A stretch of 49,747 nucleotides of DNA. Source: Deinococcus roseus (lineage in GTDB: Bacteria > Deinococcota > Deinococci > Deinococcales > Deinococcaceae). The stretch lies in NCBI RefSeq assembly GCF_014646895.1, contig NZ_BMOD01000030.1, forward strand, positions 1-49,747, in the 5' to 3' direction. The notes below the pieces were generated by a model that did no database searches, was not told the origin of the DNA, and saw nothing but the letters and a program-made list of their open reading frames with translations. Position 1 is the stretch's first letter, and each line of letters opens with the position of its first letter. The translations under genes were made by a program, and so were the position numbers. This document shows positions 16,453-26,393 of the stretch, piece by piece.

Positions 16453-17037
16453 GTGTCTGCCAACCCCTCCCGCCGAAATTTGCTTGCCGATGCTGGACTG
16501 CGCATTCTGGCCCGTGAAGGGGCGCGGGGACTCACCCACCGGGCAGTGGACCGGGAAGCACAGGTTCCCACAGGAACCACAGCCAACTACTTCAAAACGC
16601 GTGAGGCCCTGCTGGGGGCCCTGGGCACCCGCATCTTCGAACGGCTTGCCCCGCCCCCTGAGGTCTTCCATCAGGTGGGCACCCTGCCTCCCACCCTGGA
16701 GACTGCGTTGCATTACATCCAGGACATCGTGCGGCGCACCACCGAGCATCCTGAACTGACCCTGGCCCTGTTTGAACTCAGGCTCGAAGCGGCCAGACGC
16801 CCGGATCTGGGACAGGTCCTGCAAGACACCCTGGTCCGCAATTTTCAGCTGGACCTGATGTTTCACAGGCAAGCCCGCCTGCCCGGAGACGCGCCTGAAG
16901 TGGCCCTCTTGCACTTTGCTCTGGATGGACTGTTGCTGGATTTGCTCACGGTTTCCATCCAGCAAAAAGAAAAATCGCTGGCTTTGCTGGAAACCCTGGT
17001 GACCCGAATTCTGGCCCCTGCAAATCCTGCCCACTGA
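16453..17037 (+). CDS. TetR-family transcriptional regulator
   Basis: A 194-residue regulator starting at GTG 16453, preceded closely by CAGGGG. The N-terminal DNA-binding domain has LADAGLRILAREGARGLTHRAVDREAQVPTGTTANYF spread over residues 10-46, the TetR pattern with GTTANYF as recognition helix end. The rest is helical with a C-terminal TetR_C-like ligand domain. It is divergent from the DHFR-like gene and shares the TGTAGTGGT operators. An ATG start does not exist nearby, so the GTG is the best choice, although the spacing to the purine run is short. Confidence 0.85.
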   Translation: MSANPSRRNLLADAGLRILAREGARGLTHRAVDREAQVPTGTTANYFKTREALLGALGTRIFERLAPPPEVFHQVGTLPPTLETALHYIQDIVRRTTEHPELTLALFELRLEAARRPDLGQVLQDTLVRNFQLDLMFHRQARLPGDAPEVALLHFALDGLLLDLLTVSIQQKEKSLALLETLVTRILAPANPAH

Positions 17038-17050
17038 CGTTGACAGGGGA

Positions 17051-17100
17051 CGCTGAGAGTCAGGAGGGCGAGGCACGCCTCGCCCTCCTGACTCTCAGCG
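17051..17100. repeat. Perfect inverted repeat with 24-bp arms
   Basis: Arms 17051-17074 and 17077-17100 with only AC between them. The centre is GGGCGAGGCACGCCTCGCCC, identical to 14188-14207, extended by CGCTGAGAGTCAGGA on each side. It sits between convergent genes, so it may act as a bidirectional terminator although no T-run follows. The total lack of mismatches suggests recent origin or selection. Confidence 0.8.
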
Positions 17101-17126
17101 CTCGGCTCTGGACCCTCGGCAAATGC

Positions 17127-17750
17127 TCACCCCAGGTGCCCCAGCAACTCCTGGGGATCCGAAATCAAAACATCAGGTCGGGCTTTTTGCAGCAGCGAGA
17201 GGGGATCGTAGCCCCAGGTCACGGCGGCAATTTTGACCCCTGCCTGCTGGCAGGCCAGGATGTCCCGTTCTTCATCTCCGACGTAGAGCATGTCGTTTTT
17301 CTGGACTTTTTCGCGGCGCATCAGCTGTTGCAGTTGCTGGGCTTTTCCAAAAATGCGGTTGCTGCTGTACACGCCACGCAGCCAGCTTTCGATGCCTTCT
17401 TGCCTGAAGAACTGACGGATGTTGTCTTCACTGTTGCTGGACAGCACCCAGATGGGATGCCCTCTGGAATGCAGGTCCTGCAGCATCTCTTTGATGCCAG
17501 GATTGAACTGGATCTGGTCGAGGTGCTGCCTGTACTGCTTTGCCAGTTGCAATCCCAGCCAGGGAAGGCGGTACATCGGAATGCCCATTTGCTGGCAGCG
17601 TTCCCGGATGGAAAGGCTGCGCATGGCCTCCAGGTTGTCGTCGGTCAGGGGCACGAAGCGGTTCTGGCGGGCAAGCTGGTTGTACACCGTCAGAAAGACC
17701 TTTCTGGAATCCACCAGGGTGCCATCGAAATCGAAAATCACATGTTGCAT
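17127..17750 (-). CDS. HAD-family hydrolase (phosphoglycolate phosphatase-like)
   Basis: A 207-residue HAD phosphatase. Motif I is FDFDGTLVDS with nucleophile Asp8 and Asp10; motif II is VLSSNS with a serine near 104; motif III lysine in FGKAQQL; motif IV GDEERDIL. The cap is small and helical (residues 15-80), as in Gph-type enzymes. Tyr-Val-Gly-Asp-Glu-Glu near 158-163 fits a metal-binding site. GGAGG lies 12 bases before the ATG, somewhat far. Likely removes phosphate from a small metabolite; the true substrate is not readable. Confidence 0.88.
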   Translation of the reverse strand: MQHVIFDFDGTLVDSRKVFLTVYNQLARQNRFVPLTDDNLEAMRSLSIRERCQQMGIPMYRLPWLGLQLAKQYRQHLDQIQFNPGIKEMLQDLHSRGHPIWVLSSNSEDNIRQFFRQEGIESWLRGVYSSNRIFGKAQQLQQLMRREKVQKNDMLYVGDEERDILACQQAGVKIAAVTWGYDPLSLLQKARPDVLISDPQELLGHLG

Positions 17751-18132
17751 GGTTGGTCTTTGCCTCCAGAAGTCTTTCCCTGATCATATCCAAACCGTTT
17801 CCCTGTTCCCATTGCCAAATGGCGCATGCTGGGCTTTGCCTGATCCCTGATTTCGATGTCAGGCCCTTTGGTGTTCTGGGTCCTGTGTTTTTGGGTTGCT
17901 TTGGAACAGCAGGGCCGGCTGTTTTTGTTTTTGCTGATTTGATGAATGAAAACCTCTGGAGAGATGGGATCAGAAAGCAAGAATGTTCTGTCTGGGTCAG
18001 GGCCTTCCAGCATGGGCCTGGATGAGGTCTGCTGAATTGGTGTCTGTGGGACATTAAGCCCTTTGTAAGGTGAGAGAATGAACTCAGGCAAGTGAATTAA
18101 CGCACAAAGCCTGCTGGAAAGGAGACATCCCC
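17751..18132. other. Intergenic region before pflB
   Basis: No gene was seen. AACAGC/GCTGTT with an inner GGGCC/GGCC-like pairing (17905-17923), followed by TTTGTTTTT, looks like a factor-independent terminator on the plus strand although no plus-strand gene ends there. A pflB promoter must lie in the last 200 bases; no FNR-type TTGAT-N4-ATCAA site was found. Confidence 0.4.
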
Positions 18133-20382
18133 ATGACCCAGATTTTCCAACCCACTCCCCATGCATGGCGCGAATTTGCAGGAGACACCTGGAAAAACAC
18201 GGTGAATGTTCGCCAGTTCATTCAGGACAATTGCACCCCCTACAGCGGAACAGACACCTTCCTGGCCCGTCCCACTGAACGCACCATTCACCTCTGGAAC
18301 GAACTTTCTGAACTGCTGAAACAGGAACGGGAAAGAGGGGTGCTGGATGTCTCCAGCGACATCGGTTCCAGCATCACCGCGCACAAACCCGGTTACATCA
18401 ACAAAAACCTGGAAATCATCGTGGGCCTGCAAACGGACGCTCCCCTGAAAAGGGCCATCATGCCCAATGGCGGCATCCGCATGGTCAAAGCGGGCCTGGA
18501 GGCGTACGGCTTCACCCTCGATCCTGAAGTGGAAAAAGCCTTCAACCTGTACCGCAAAGACCACAACAAAGGGGTCTTCGATGTGTACAGCCAGGAGATC
18601 CGTGCCGCGCGCAAATCGGGCATCATCACTGGACTGCCCGACGCTTACGGACGTGGGCGCATCATCGGGGATTACCGCCGGGTGGCTTTGTATGGCGTGG
18701 ACTTCCTGATCAAAGACAAACAGCGAGAATACGCCGAACTCGATGGGGTCGCTTTCACCGACGATGTGCTCAGGCAGCGGGAAGAGCTCTCCGAACAGTA
18801 CCGTGCCCTGCAGGAACTCAAGCAGATGGGCCAGGGTTATGGTTTTGACCTTTCCAGACCTGCTGAAAATGCCCGCGAAGCCGTGCAGTGGCTGTACCTC
18901 GCTTACCTGGCTGCGGTGAAAGAGCAAAACGGGGCCGCCATGTCCATTGGCCGGATTTCCACCTTCCTGGACGTGTACTTCGAGCGTGACCTGAGGGCCG
19001 GCATCCTGACCGAAACAGAAGCCCAGGAATTGATTGACGATCTGGTGATCAAACTGCGCATCGTGCGGTTCCTGCGCACCCCCGAATACGACCAGCTGTT
19101 CAGTGGAGACCCCACCTGGGTCACCGAATGCGTGGGCGGCATGGGCGAAGACGGACGGACCCTGGTGACCAAAAGCAGTTTCCGCATCTTGAACACCCTG
19201 TTCAACCTCGGACCTGCCCCCGAACCCAACCTGACCGTCCTGTGGAGCATCAACCTGCCCCAGGGCTTCAAGGATTTCTGTGCCAGAGTCTCGATTGAAA
19301 CCAGCAGCATCCAGTACGAAAACGACGACCTGATGCGCCCTTACTGGGGAGACGATTATGGCATTGCCTGCTGTGTGAGCGCCATGCGCATTGGCAAACA
19401 AATGCAGTTCTTTGGTGCCCGTGCCAACCTCGCAAAAGCCCTGCTGTACGCCATTAATGGAGGTCGGGATGAACTCTCTGGCGCGGTGGTGGCCCCCGGA
19501 TTTGAACCCATCACCAGCGAACACCTTGAATACCACGAGGTGTACGCTAAGTTTGACAAAATGATGGACTGGCTGGCCCGCACCTACGTGCAGGCGCTGA
19601 ATGCCATCCACTACTCACACGACAAATACGCCTACGAGCGCATTGAAATGGCTTTGCATGACCGGGACATCCTGCGCACCCTGGCCTGTGGAATTGCGGG
19701 CCTGAGCGTCACCGCAGACAGCCTGAGCGCCATCAAGCACGCAAAAGTCAAAGTGATCCGGGATGCACGCGGCATCGCCATCGACTATGAAATTGAAGGA
19801 GAATACCCCGCATATGGCAACAATGATGCGCGGGCAGACCGCATCGCAGTGGAACTGGTCCAGACCTTCATGCAGAAGATCCAGCAGTGCCCCACCTACC
19901 GGAATGCCATTCCCACCCAGAGCGTCCTGACCATCACCAGCAACGTGGTGTACGGCAAGAAAACCGGCAACACCCCCGACGGTCGACGCGCAGGTGCCCC
20001 TTTCGCTCCCGGAGCCAACCCCATGAGCGGACGGGACAGAAAAGGTTTCATCGCCACCGGGGCCAGCGTGGCCAAAATCCCCTACGAATACGCCCAGGAC
20101 GGCATCAGCTGGACGGCCAGCGCCACCCCCGACGCCCTCGGGAAGACCCTGGACGAGCGCATCAGCAACCTGACCCACTGTCTGGACGCATTCGCAGAAG
20201 CAAACGGACACCACGTCAACGTCAACGTGCTGAACCGTGACACCCTGATTCACGCCATGAACCACCCCGAACTGTACCCCCAGCTGACCATCCGGGTGTC
20301 GGGATACGCCGTCAACTTCGTGAAACTCACCCGTGAACAGCAACAGGACGTGATCAACCGGACGTTCCACACGCGGATGTGA
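18133..20382 (+). CDS. pflB: Formate C-acetyltransferase (pyruvate formate-lyase)
   Basis: A 749-residue glycyl-radical enzyme of the usual PflB length. The active-site pair Cys413-Cys414 lies in YGIACCVSAMRIGKQM and the radical glycine Gly724 in RVSGYAV near the C-terminus. It converts pyruvate and CoA to acetyl-CoA and formate without oxygen, in the cytoplasm. AAAGGAG precedes the ATG. The activating enzyme gene follows after 15 bases. The full set of catalytic residues makes an active enzyme likely. Found in a mainly aerobic lineage (if the taxon call is right), which suggests life in low-oxygen niches. Confidence 0.97.
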   Translation: MTQIFQPTPHAWREFAGDTWKNTVNVRQFIQDNCTPYSGTDTFLARPTERTIHLWNELSELLKQERERGVLDVSSDIGSSITAHKPGYINKNLEIIVGLQTDAPLKRAIMPNGGIRMVKAGLEAYGFTLDPEVEKAFNLYRKDHNKGVFDVYSQEIRAARKSGIITGLPDAYGRGRIIGDYRRVALYGVDFLIKDKQREYAELDGVAFTDDVLRQREELSEQYRALQELKQMGQGYGFDLSRPAENAREAVQWLYLAYLAAVKEQNGAAMSIGRISTFLDVYFERDLRAGILTETEAQELIDDLVIKLRIVRFLRTPEYDQLFSGDPTWVTECVGGMGEDGRTLVTKSSFRILNTLFNLGPAPEPNLTVLWSINLPQGFKDFCARVSIETSSIQYENDDLMRPYWGDDYGIACCVSAMRIGKQMQFFGARANLAKALLYAINGGRDELSGAVVAPGFEPITSEHLEYHEVYAKFDKMMDWLARTYVQALNAIHYSHDKYAYERIEMALHDRDILRTLACGIAGLSVTADSLSAIKHAKVKVIRDARGIAIDYEIEGEYPAYGNNDARADRIAVELVQTFMQKIQQCPTYRNAIPTQSVLTITSNVVYGKKTGNTPDGRRAGAPFAPGANPMSGRDRKGFIATGASVAKIPYEYAQDGISWTASATPDALGKTLDERISNLTHCLDAFAEANGHHVNVNVLNRDTLIHAMNHPELYPQLTIRVSGYAVNFVKLTREQQQDVINRTFHTRM

Positions 20383-20397
20383 CAGGGAGACCCCACC

Positions 20398-21138
20398 ATG
20401 ACCAGGACCATGCCCACCACAGGATTCATTCACAGCATTGAAACCGCCGCCGCCGTGGATGGTCCAGGCATGCGCTTCATGCTCTTCATGCAGGGGTGCA
20501 TGCTGCGCTGCTGGTACTGCCACAACCCCGACACCTGGGCCATGCGTCAGGGCAGGGAGTACACCGTTCAGGATGTGCTGGACGAGGTCAAGCCCTACAA
20601 ATCCTTCCTGAAACGTGCAGGTGGAGTGACCATCTCTGGAGGGGAACCTCTGGTGCAGTCTGAATTTGTGGGGGAGGTGCTGAAAGAACTCAAAGCCCTG
20701 GGCCTGCACACTGCCCTGGACACCCAGGGGTACCTGCACAGCAAAATTTCCGACGAATGGCTGCAAAATGTGGATCTGGTGCTGCTGGACATCAAGCACA
20801 TCCGGCCTGAGAAATACCATGACCTGACCGGAGTGAACCTGCAGCCCACCCTGGATTTTGCACAGCGGCTCTCCAGATTGGGCAAGAAGATGTGGATCCG
20901 TTACGTGCTGGTGCCCGGTGTGACCGATGACCCCGAAGACATCCGGGAACTCGGGCGGTTTGTGGCCACCCTGGAGGGGGTGGAACAGGTGGAGGTGCTG
21001 CCTTTTCACAAGCTGGGAGAGCACAAATGGCAGGCACTGGATTTGCCTTACCGCCTGACAGACACCCCTGCCGCCCCTTCAGTCCTGGTGGAGCAGACCA
21101 TTGGCCTGCTGAAAGCATCTGGACTTCCTGTCCGGTGA
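20398..21138 (+). CDS. pflA: Pyruvate formate-lyase activating enzyme
   Basis: A 246-residue radical SAM protein. The 4Fe-4S motif CMLRCWYC gives Cys34, Cys38 and Cys41; GGVTISGGEP (SAM binding) and LDIKH are also present. It uses S-adenosylmethionine to place the radical on Gly724 of PflB. It lies 15 bases after pflB, is read with it, and AGGGAG precedes the ATG. Two stacked terminators follow, so the operon is pflB-pflA only; no formate transporter gene (focA) or formate dehydrogenase is nearby. Confidence 0.97.
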   Translation: MTRTMPTTGFIHSIETAAAVDGPGMRFMLFMQGCMLRCWYCHNPDTWAMRQGREYTVQDVLDEVKPYKSFLKRAGGVTISGGEPLVQSEFVGEVLKELKALGLHTALDTQGYLHSKISDEWLQNVDLVLLDIKHIRPEKYHDLTGVNLQPTLDFAQRLSRLGKKMWIRYVLVPGVTDDPEDIRELGRFVATLEGVEQVEVLPFHKLGEHKWQALDLPYRLTDTPAAPSVLVEQTIGLLKASGLPVR

Positions 21139-21153
21139 ACTGACCGCAATTCC

Positions 21154-21206
21154 ACAACCCCTGGCATCTGGCTTTACAGTCCTGCGCCAGGGGTTGTTTT
21201 GTTTGT
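21154..21206 (+). terminator. Terminator of pflBA
   Basis: Perfect 12-bp arms ACAACCCCTGGC (21154-21165) and GCCAGGGGTTGT (21186-21197), 20-base loop, then TTTGTTTGTT. Confidence 0.85.
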
Positions 21207-21232
21207 TCTGATTTCATCCCCGATGCAGATCG

Positions 21233-21262
21233 GGAAGGCAAAATGATTTTTGCCTTCCTTTT
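21233..21262 (+). terminator. Second hairpin after pflBA
   Basis: GGAAGGCAAAA (21233-21243) pairs with TTTTGCCTTCC (21248-21258), followed by TTTT. It could back up the first terminator. CCCGAT/ATCGGG (21219-21234) overlaps its left side and might be part of the next gene's control region. Confidence 0.6.
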
Positions 21263-21352
21263 GGGTTCAGGGCATTTCAGTACACTGCACGGAGCACCTT
21301 CTTTGCACCCTCCAACTGCACCATCACACGCAATTTTGAAAGGACAACTTGC

Positions 21353-22327
<975 letters not shown>

Positions 22328-22348
22328 GTTTGCTGCCCTGCTTGCCTG

Positions 22349-22380
22349 ACCCCTGCGAAATTGCAGGGGTTTGTTTTTTG
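22349..22380 (+). terminator. Terminator of the aldo/keto reductase gene
   Basis: ACCCCTGC/GCAGGGGT arms (22349-22356, 22363-22370), 6-base loop, followed by TTGTTTTTTG. Confidence 0.85.
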
Positions 22381-22781
22381 TTGGTGCAGGATGGATGCTT
22401 TCCTGTGGTTTTGATGCTGTCTGGTTCAAAGGCTTCCATGACACCTGCAGACATGCTGCTGGCTCAGGGCATTCACAATGATGATGTGGCTTGCCGTTTT
22501 GCGGCAGAGCGTTCATCCTGCTGGTTCCCAGAGCGACCCACCAGCAAACCCTGGAGCGGCCCAAAAAGGTGTGGGTGTCTGTGGGTGTCACCCGGTAATG
22601 GTCGTGTAATGCCTGTTGGGTAGGCTTCAGGCGAAAGGTCAAGCGACACCTGTTCCCAGGACATCTGGCAGCCTCATGCTGTTCCCGGATCATTTTGCAC
22701 AGCTGGCCTCACCACAGGACCAGATTCGTCCAGGCAGGACCTTGCTGTCTGGACCTCTGCTTCAGGATCAAAGGAGTTGTC
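22381..22781. other. Intergenic region before the nitronate monooxygenase gene
   Basis: No gene is supported. The stretch from about 22570 is rich in short GGC/GCC and CAGG/CCTG pairs and might be a structured leader, but no known riboswitch core was recognised. Confidence 0.35.
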
Positions 22782-24248
22782 ATGCCCCACAAAGGTCTTC
22801 TGAATTCACAACCTTCCCCTTCATCCAGCCCACCCTCTTCTGACCTCCGGCATGCTGAATTGCCCCGCATCATTCAGGGAGGCATGGGGATTGCGGTGTC
22901 CAGCTGGGAACTTGCCCGTGCGGTTTCGCAGGCTGGACAGCTGGGGGTGGTGTCAGGCACCAGCCTCGACACCGTGATGGTCAGACGGCTTGCAGATGGA
23001 GATCCAGGAGGACACATCTGGCGTGCCCTGCAACACTTTCCAGATCCAGACCTGGCCCGCAGCATCCATCAGAAACACCACCGTCCAGGGGGAAGAACAG
23101 CGGGCACACCCTATCCGGTCTTGCCGCTCAGGCAGAACCTGGAGCCTTCAGACCTGGACCTCCTGACGGTGATGGCCACCTTTGTGGAGGTGTGGCTGGC
23201 CAGGGAAGGGCACACCGGGAAGGTGGGCATCAACCTGCTCACCAAGATCCAGACCCCCACCCTGCCAGCCCTTTACGGTGCGATGCTGGCCGGAGTGGAT
23301 GTGGTCCTGATGGGGGCCGGAATCCCCAGAGACATCCCGGAAGCCCTGGAGCGGCTTTCCCATGGACAGGCGGCTTCCATCCGTCTGGAAGGAACGGATT
23401 TCAGGCTGGAATTTGACCCCCAGAGGGCCTTCGGAAGACATTTTCCGGTGCAAAAGCCCCAGTTCGTCCCGATCGTTTCTGCCCACACGCTCGCCCAGAT
23501 GCTTTTCCGTTCCTGTCCAGGGGGGATCCAGGGTTTCATTGTGGAAGGTCCCACTGCAGGAGGACACAATGCACCTGCCAGAGGCAAAGCCCAGGATGAA
23601 CAGGGGCAGCCGATCTATGGTGAACGGGACCGGGTGGACCTTGGGGTGCTCAGGGACCTGGGTTTGCCTTTCTGGCTGGCCGGAGGAACCGGATCCCCTG
23701 CGGGTCTTCAGCATGCCCTCTCGGAAGGGGCCAGGGGCATTCAGGTGGGGACCCTCTTCGCCTACAGCCAGGACTCTGGCCTCACTTCAGGGCTCAAAAA
23801 GGCCGCTCTGCAACAGGTGCAGCAGGGCACCCTTGAGGTGTACACCGATGCCAGGCTGTCGCCCACCGGATTTCCCTTCAAATCGGTGCAACAGGCAGGC
23901 ACCCTCAGCGACCCGCAGGTCTACGAGGGGCGAACACGGGTTTGCGATCTGGGCTACCTGCGCCAGACCTACACCACCCCGGAAGGCAAAGTGGGTTTCC
24001 GCTGTGCCGCTGAGCCTGTGGACCTCTACCTCTCCAGAGGAGGAAAACGGGAAGACACGGTGGGCAGAAAGTGTCTGTGCAACACCCTTTTTGCCAGTGT
24101 TGGTCTGCCCCAGGTGCGCAAAGGAGGTGAGGTCGAGGCCCCCCTTTTGACTGCAGGGGACGATCTGGCCCACCTCAAACCCTTCCTTGACCTGTACGGG
24201 GTGAATTACACTGCCCGTGATGTGCTGAACTACCTTTTGCAGGCTTGA
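22782..24248 (+). CDS. Nitronate monooxygenase-family flavoprotein
   Basis: A 488-residue protein of the NMO/2-nitropropane dioxygenase superfamily, longer than the usual 310-360. The FMN barrel shows IIQGGMGIAVSSWELARAV at residues 30-48, VVLMGAGIP, FIVEGPTAGGHNAP and GLPFWLAGGTGS, with GARGIQVGTLF as the phosphate-binding strand. The long form with a C-terminal cysteine-bearing part (VGRKCLCNTLF) recalls the group near fatty-acid synthase enoyl-reductases. The start at 22782 has AAAGGAG; upstream codons of the open frame are poor. It probably oxidises or reduces a small substrate with FMN. It ends at a shared bidirectional terminator with glyS. Confidence 0.85.
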   Translation: MPHKGLLNSQPSPSSSPPSSDLRHAELPRIIQGGMGIAVSSWELARAVSQAGQLGVVSGTSLDTVMVRRLADGDPGGHIWRALQHFPDPDLARSIHQKHHRPGGRTAGTPYPVLPLRQNLEPSDLDLLTVMATFVEVWLAREGHTGKVGINLLTKIQTPTLPALYGAMLAGVDVVLMGAGIPRDIPEALERLSHGQAASIRLEGTDFRLEFDPQRAFGRHFPVQKPQFVPIVSAHTLAQMLFRSCPGGIQGFIVEGPTAGGHNAPARGKAQDEQGQPIYGERDRVDLGVLRDLGLPFWLAGGTGSPAGLQHALSEGARGIQVGTLFAYSQDSGLTSGLKKAALQQVQQGTLEVYTDARLSPTGFPFKSVQQAGTLSDPQVYEGRTRVCDLGYLRQTYTTPEGKVGFRCAAEPVDLYLSRGGKREDTVGRKCLCNTLFASVGLPQVRKGGEVEAPLLTAGDDLAHLKPFLDLYGVNYTARDVLNYLLQA

Positions 24249-24267
24249 GGCTGGTCTGTGAAGGGCC

Positions 24268-24303
24268 AAAAAGCAGCACCGTGTAAAAACGGTGCTGCTT
24301 TTT
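24268..24303. terminator. Bidirectional terminator between convergent genes
   Basis: Perfect 15-bp arms, AAAAAGCAGCACCGT (24268-24282) and ACGGTGCTGCTTTTT (24289-24303), six-base loop. T-runs occur on both strands, so it ends both the flavoprotein gene and glyS. Confidence 0.92.
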
Positions 24304-24329
24304 GCCTGAAGAGGAAGCTGGACGATTGA

Positions 24330-26393
24330 TTACAGCAGTTCGAGTCTGGCCAGACCCTGCACGGCCTGTCGCACCTGTGCCAGGGCAGCGAGGCGGTTGC
24401 TGCGCAGTTGCTCGTCTTCCACCATCACCATCACATCGTTGAAGAAGGCGTCCAGGATGGGTTTGATCAGCACCACCTGACGGATCTGGGAATCCAGGGG
24501 CAGTTTGCTTTCGGTGACTTCAGAGATGTCCCAGGCCGGGAAGGAGGCTTTCGCCGCGTTCTGCAACTGGATGCTGGAGTCCTGCAGTTCGGAAAGGGCG
24601 GCAAAGAGGGCACGTTCAGCGTCGTGCTCTGCAAGGTCCAGACGGACTTCGCTGACCTCCACCTCCCTGGAAAGGTTGGCTGCGCGTTTGTACAACGTGG
24701 CGAGGTCTTCAAATTCGGGTTGCTGGGAAAGCTCTTTCAGCAGGGCAATTCTCCAGGCTGCGCCATAGAAGTTGCTGGCGGCTTCACGGGCGGCCCGCAC
24801 GGTCTGCACGCTGTACCCGGCAGAAGTCATCAGGCCCGAGAAACGCTCCCACAGGAAGGTTTCCAGCTGATTCAGCGAGGCTTCGCTGACCTCGATGTTC
24901 TGGTTCTGGTAGACCTCTGCTGCAGTTTTCAGCACATCCAGCAAAGCCACTTCAAACCCGAAAGCAGCAATCAGGCGCACAGCACCAATGCCCAGCCTTC
25001 TCAGCCCGAAAGGATCTGCACTGCCCGAGGGGGCCTTGCCCACGGAGAAGAACCCGACCAGGGTGTCCAGACGGTCTGCCAGGGACAGCACTGCGCCTTC
25101 CAGGGTGGCTGGAAGTTCGGCTTCTGCCGTGACGGGTTTCACGCCCTGTTCCAGCGCATCTGCCACTTCTGGGATGCGGCCTTCGTTCAGGGCGTAGGCT
25201 TTGCCCACCACTCCGGCCAGATCTGCGTACTCGTAAACCAGCTGGGTGGCAAGGTCTGCCTTGAAGACTTCCGCAGCCTGAGAAACCACCCCGGAGTCTG
25301 CCCCCAGCAGTGCAGCCAGCTTCTGGGAAAGTTCACGCAGGCGGGTCTGCTTGTCCAGCATGTTCCCCAGACCCTTCTGGAAAGCCATGCCAGAAAGGCG
25401 GTCCCGGTGTTCCAGCAGGGTTTTCTGGGTGTCGTTGTTCCAGAAGAACAGTGCATCTGACAACCGGCCATCGAGCACCTGCACGTACCCCTTCATGGGC
25501 ACGGACACGTCAGGCACACGGTTGTTGGAGATCACCACGAAACCGTTCACCAGACGGCTTTCGCCTTTGACCGGGAAGTAACGCTGGTGCACCATCATGG
25601 TTTCGGCCAGCACTTCATCAGGCAGTTTCAGGTATTTCTCGTCAAAGCGGCCCAGGTAGGCGGTGGGATACTCCACCAGGTTGACGATTTCACCCACCAG
25701 ATCGGCGTGCCATTCCAGAGCCTGGCCTTCTTCCAGTGCTCCTTTTGCGGCTTCGATCACCGCGTCATGGCGTTTCTGCTGGTTGGCAATCACATAGGCA
25801 TCAGAGAGTTGCTGTTCGTAAGAGGCAGGGCTCTGGATGTCAAACGGGGTGGGGGCCATGAAGCGGTGCCCCTTGGTGGTGCGGCCTGCGGTCAATCCGG
25901 CCACCTCTACAGGCAGCACTTCGCTGTCCAGCAAAGCCACCAGCCATTGCACGGGGCGCACAAACTGGCAGTCTTCCACGGCACCCCAGCGCATCTTGCG
26001 TTTTGCTGGCAAATCGCGCACCACGTTTGCCAGCAGCTCTGGCAGCAGTTCTGCAGTGGTTTTGCCTTCATCGGTCAGGGTGACGTAAAAATAGCCGTCT
26101 TTCTCGGTCAGGTCCGAGAGGGTCTTGCTGATGCTGCCTGCAAAGCCCTGGGCGGCTTTTTCCCCGGCTTTCACGCTGGGTCCACGGCGCTCGGTGACCT
26201 GACGCTCCTGGCGTTCGGGCAGACCAGACACCCGTGCAGCAAGGCGGCGCGGCGTGGAGAACAGCTCAATCTGGTCAAACTGCAGACGGGCCTGCTTCAG
26301 GCGTTCTGAGAGCAGGTTTTCCAGCCCTTCACGGCCCTCATCCACATAGAAGGCTGGCAGTTCCTCGGTGCCAATTTCAAACAAGAGAATCAT
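24330..26393 (-). CDS. glyS: Glycyl-tRNA synthetase beta subunit
   Basis: A 687-residue subunit of the alpha2-beta2 glycyl-tRNA synthetase, the usual length. N-terminus MILLFEIGTEELPAFY is diagnostic, followed by TPRRLAARV, ERRGPS, RPVQWLVALL, KGHRFM and YPTAYLGRFDEKYLKLPDEVL; the C-terminal region with the anticodon-binding fold contains FFNDVMVMVED. It provides tRNA recognition for charging tRNA-Gly. The ATG overlaps the glyQ stop by four bases, so both are translated together from the T-box controlled message. Confidence 0.97.
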   Translation of the reverse strand: MILLFEIGTEELPAFYVDEGREGLENLLSERLKQARLQFDQIELFSTPRRLAARVSGLPERQERQVTERRGPSVKAGEKAAQGFAGSISKTLSDLTEKDGYFYVTLTDEGKTTAELLPELLANVVRDLPAKRKMRWGAVEDCQFVRPVQWLVALLDSEVLPVEVAGLTAGRTTKGHRFMAPTPFDIQSPASYEQQLSDAYVIANQQKRHDAVIEAAKGALEEGQALEWHADLVGEIVNLVEYPTAYLGRFDEKYLKLPDEVLAETMMVHQRYFPVKGESRLVNGFVVISNNRVPDVSVPMKGYVQVLDGRLSDALFFWNNDTQKTLLEHRDRLSGMAFQKGLGNMLDKQTRLRELSQKLAALLGADSGVVSQAAEVFKADLATQLVYEYADLAGVVGKAYALNEGRIPEVADALEQGVKPVTAEAELPATLEGAVLSLADRLDTLVGFFSVGKAPSGSADPFGLRRLGIGAVRLIAAFGFEVALLDVLKTAAEVYQNQNIEVSEASLNQLETFLWERFSGLMTSAGYSVQTVRAAREAASNFYGAAWRIALLKELSQQPEFEDLATLYKRAANLSREVEVSEVRLDLAEHDAERALFAALSELQDSSIQLQNAAKASFPAWDISEVTESKLPLDSQIRQVVLIKPILDAFFNDVMVMVEDEQLRSNRLAALAQVRQAVQGLARLELL

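Noticed and set aside
17738..18166. 142-codon minus-strand frame before pflB
   Set aside because: Overlaps the pflB start, has no ribosome site and no protein pattern.
22570..22781. Riboswitch (cobalamin, SAM or FMN) before the flavoprotein gene
   Set aside because: No conserved core could be matched base by base.
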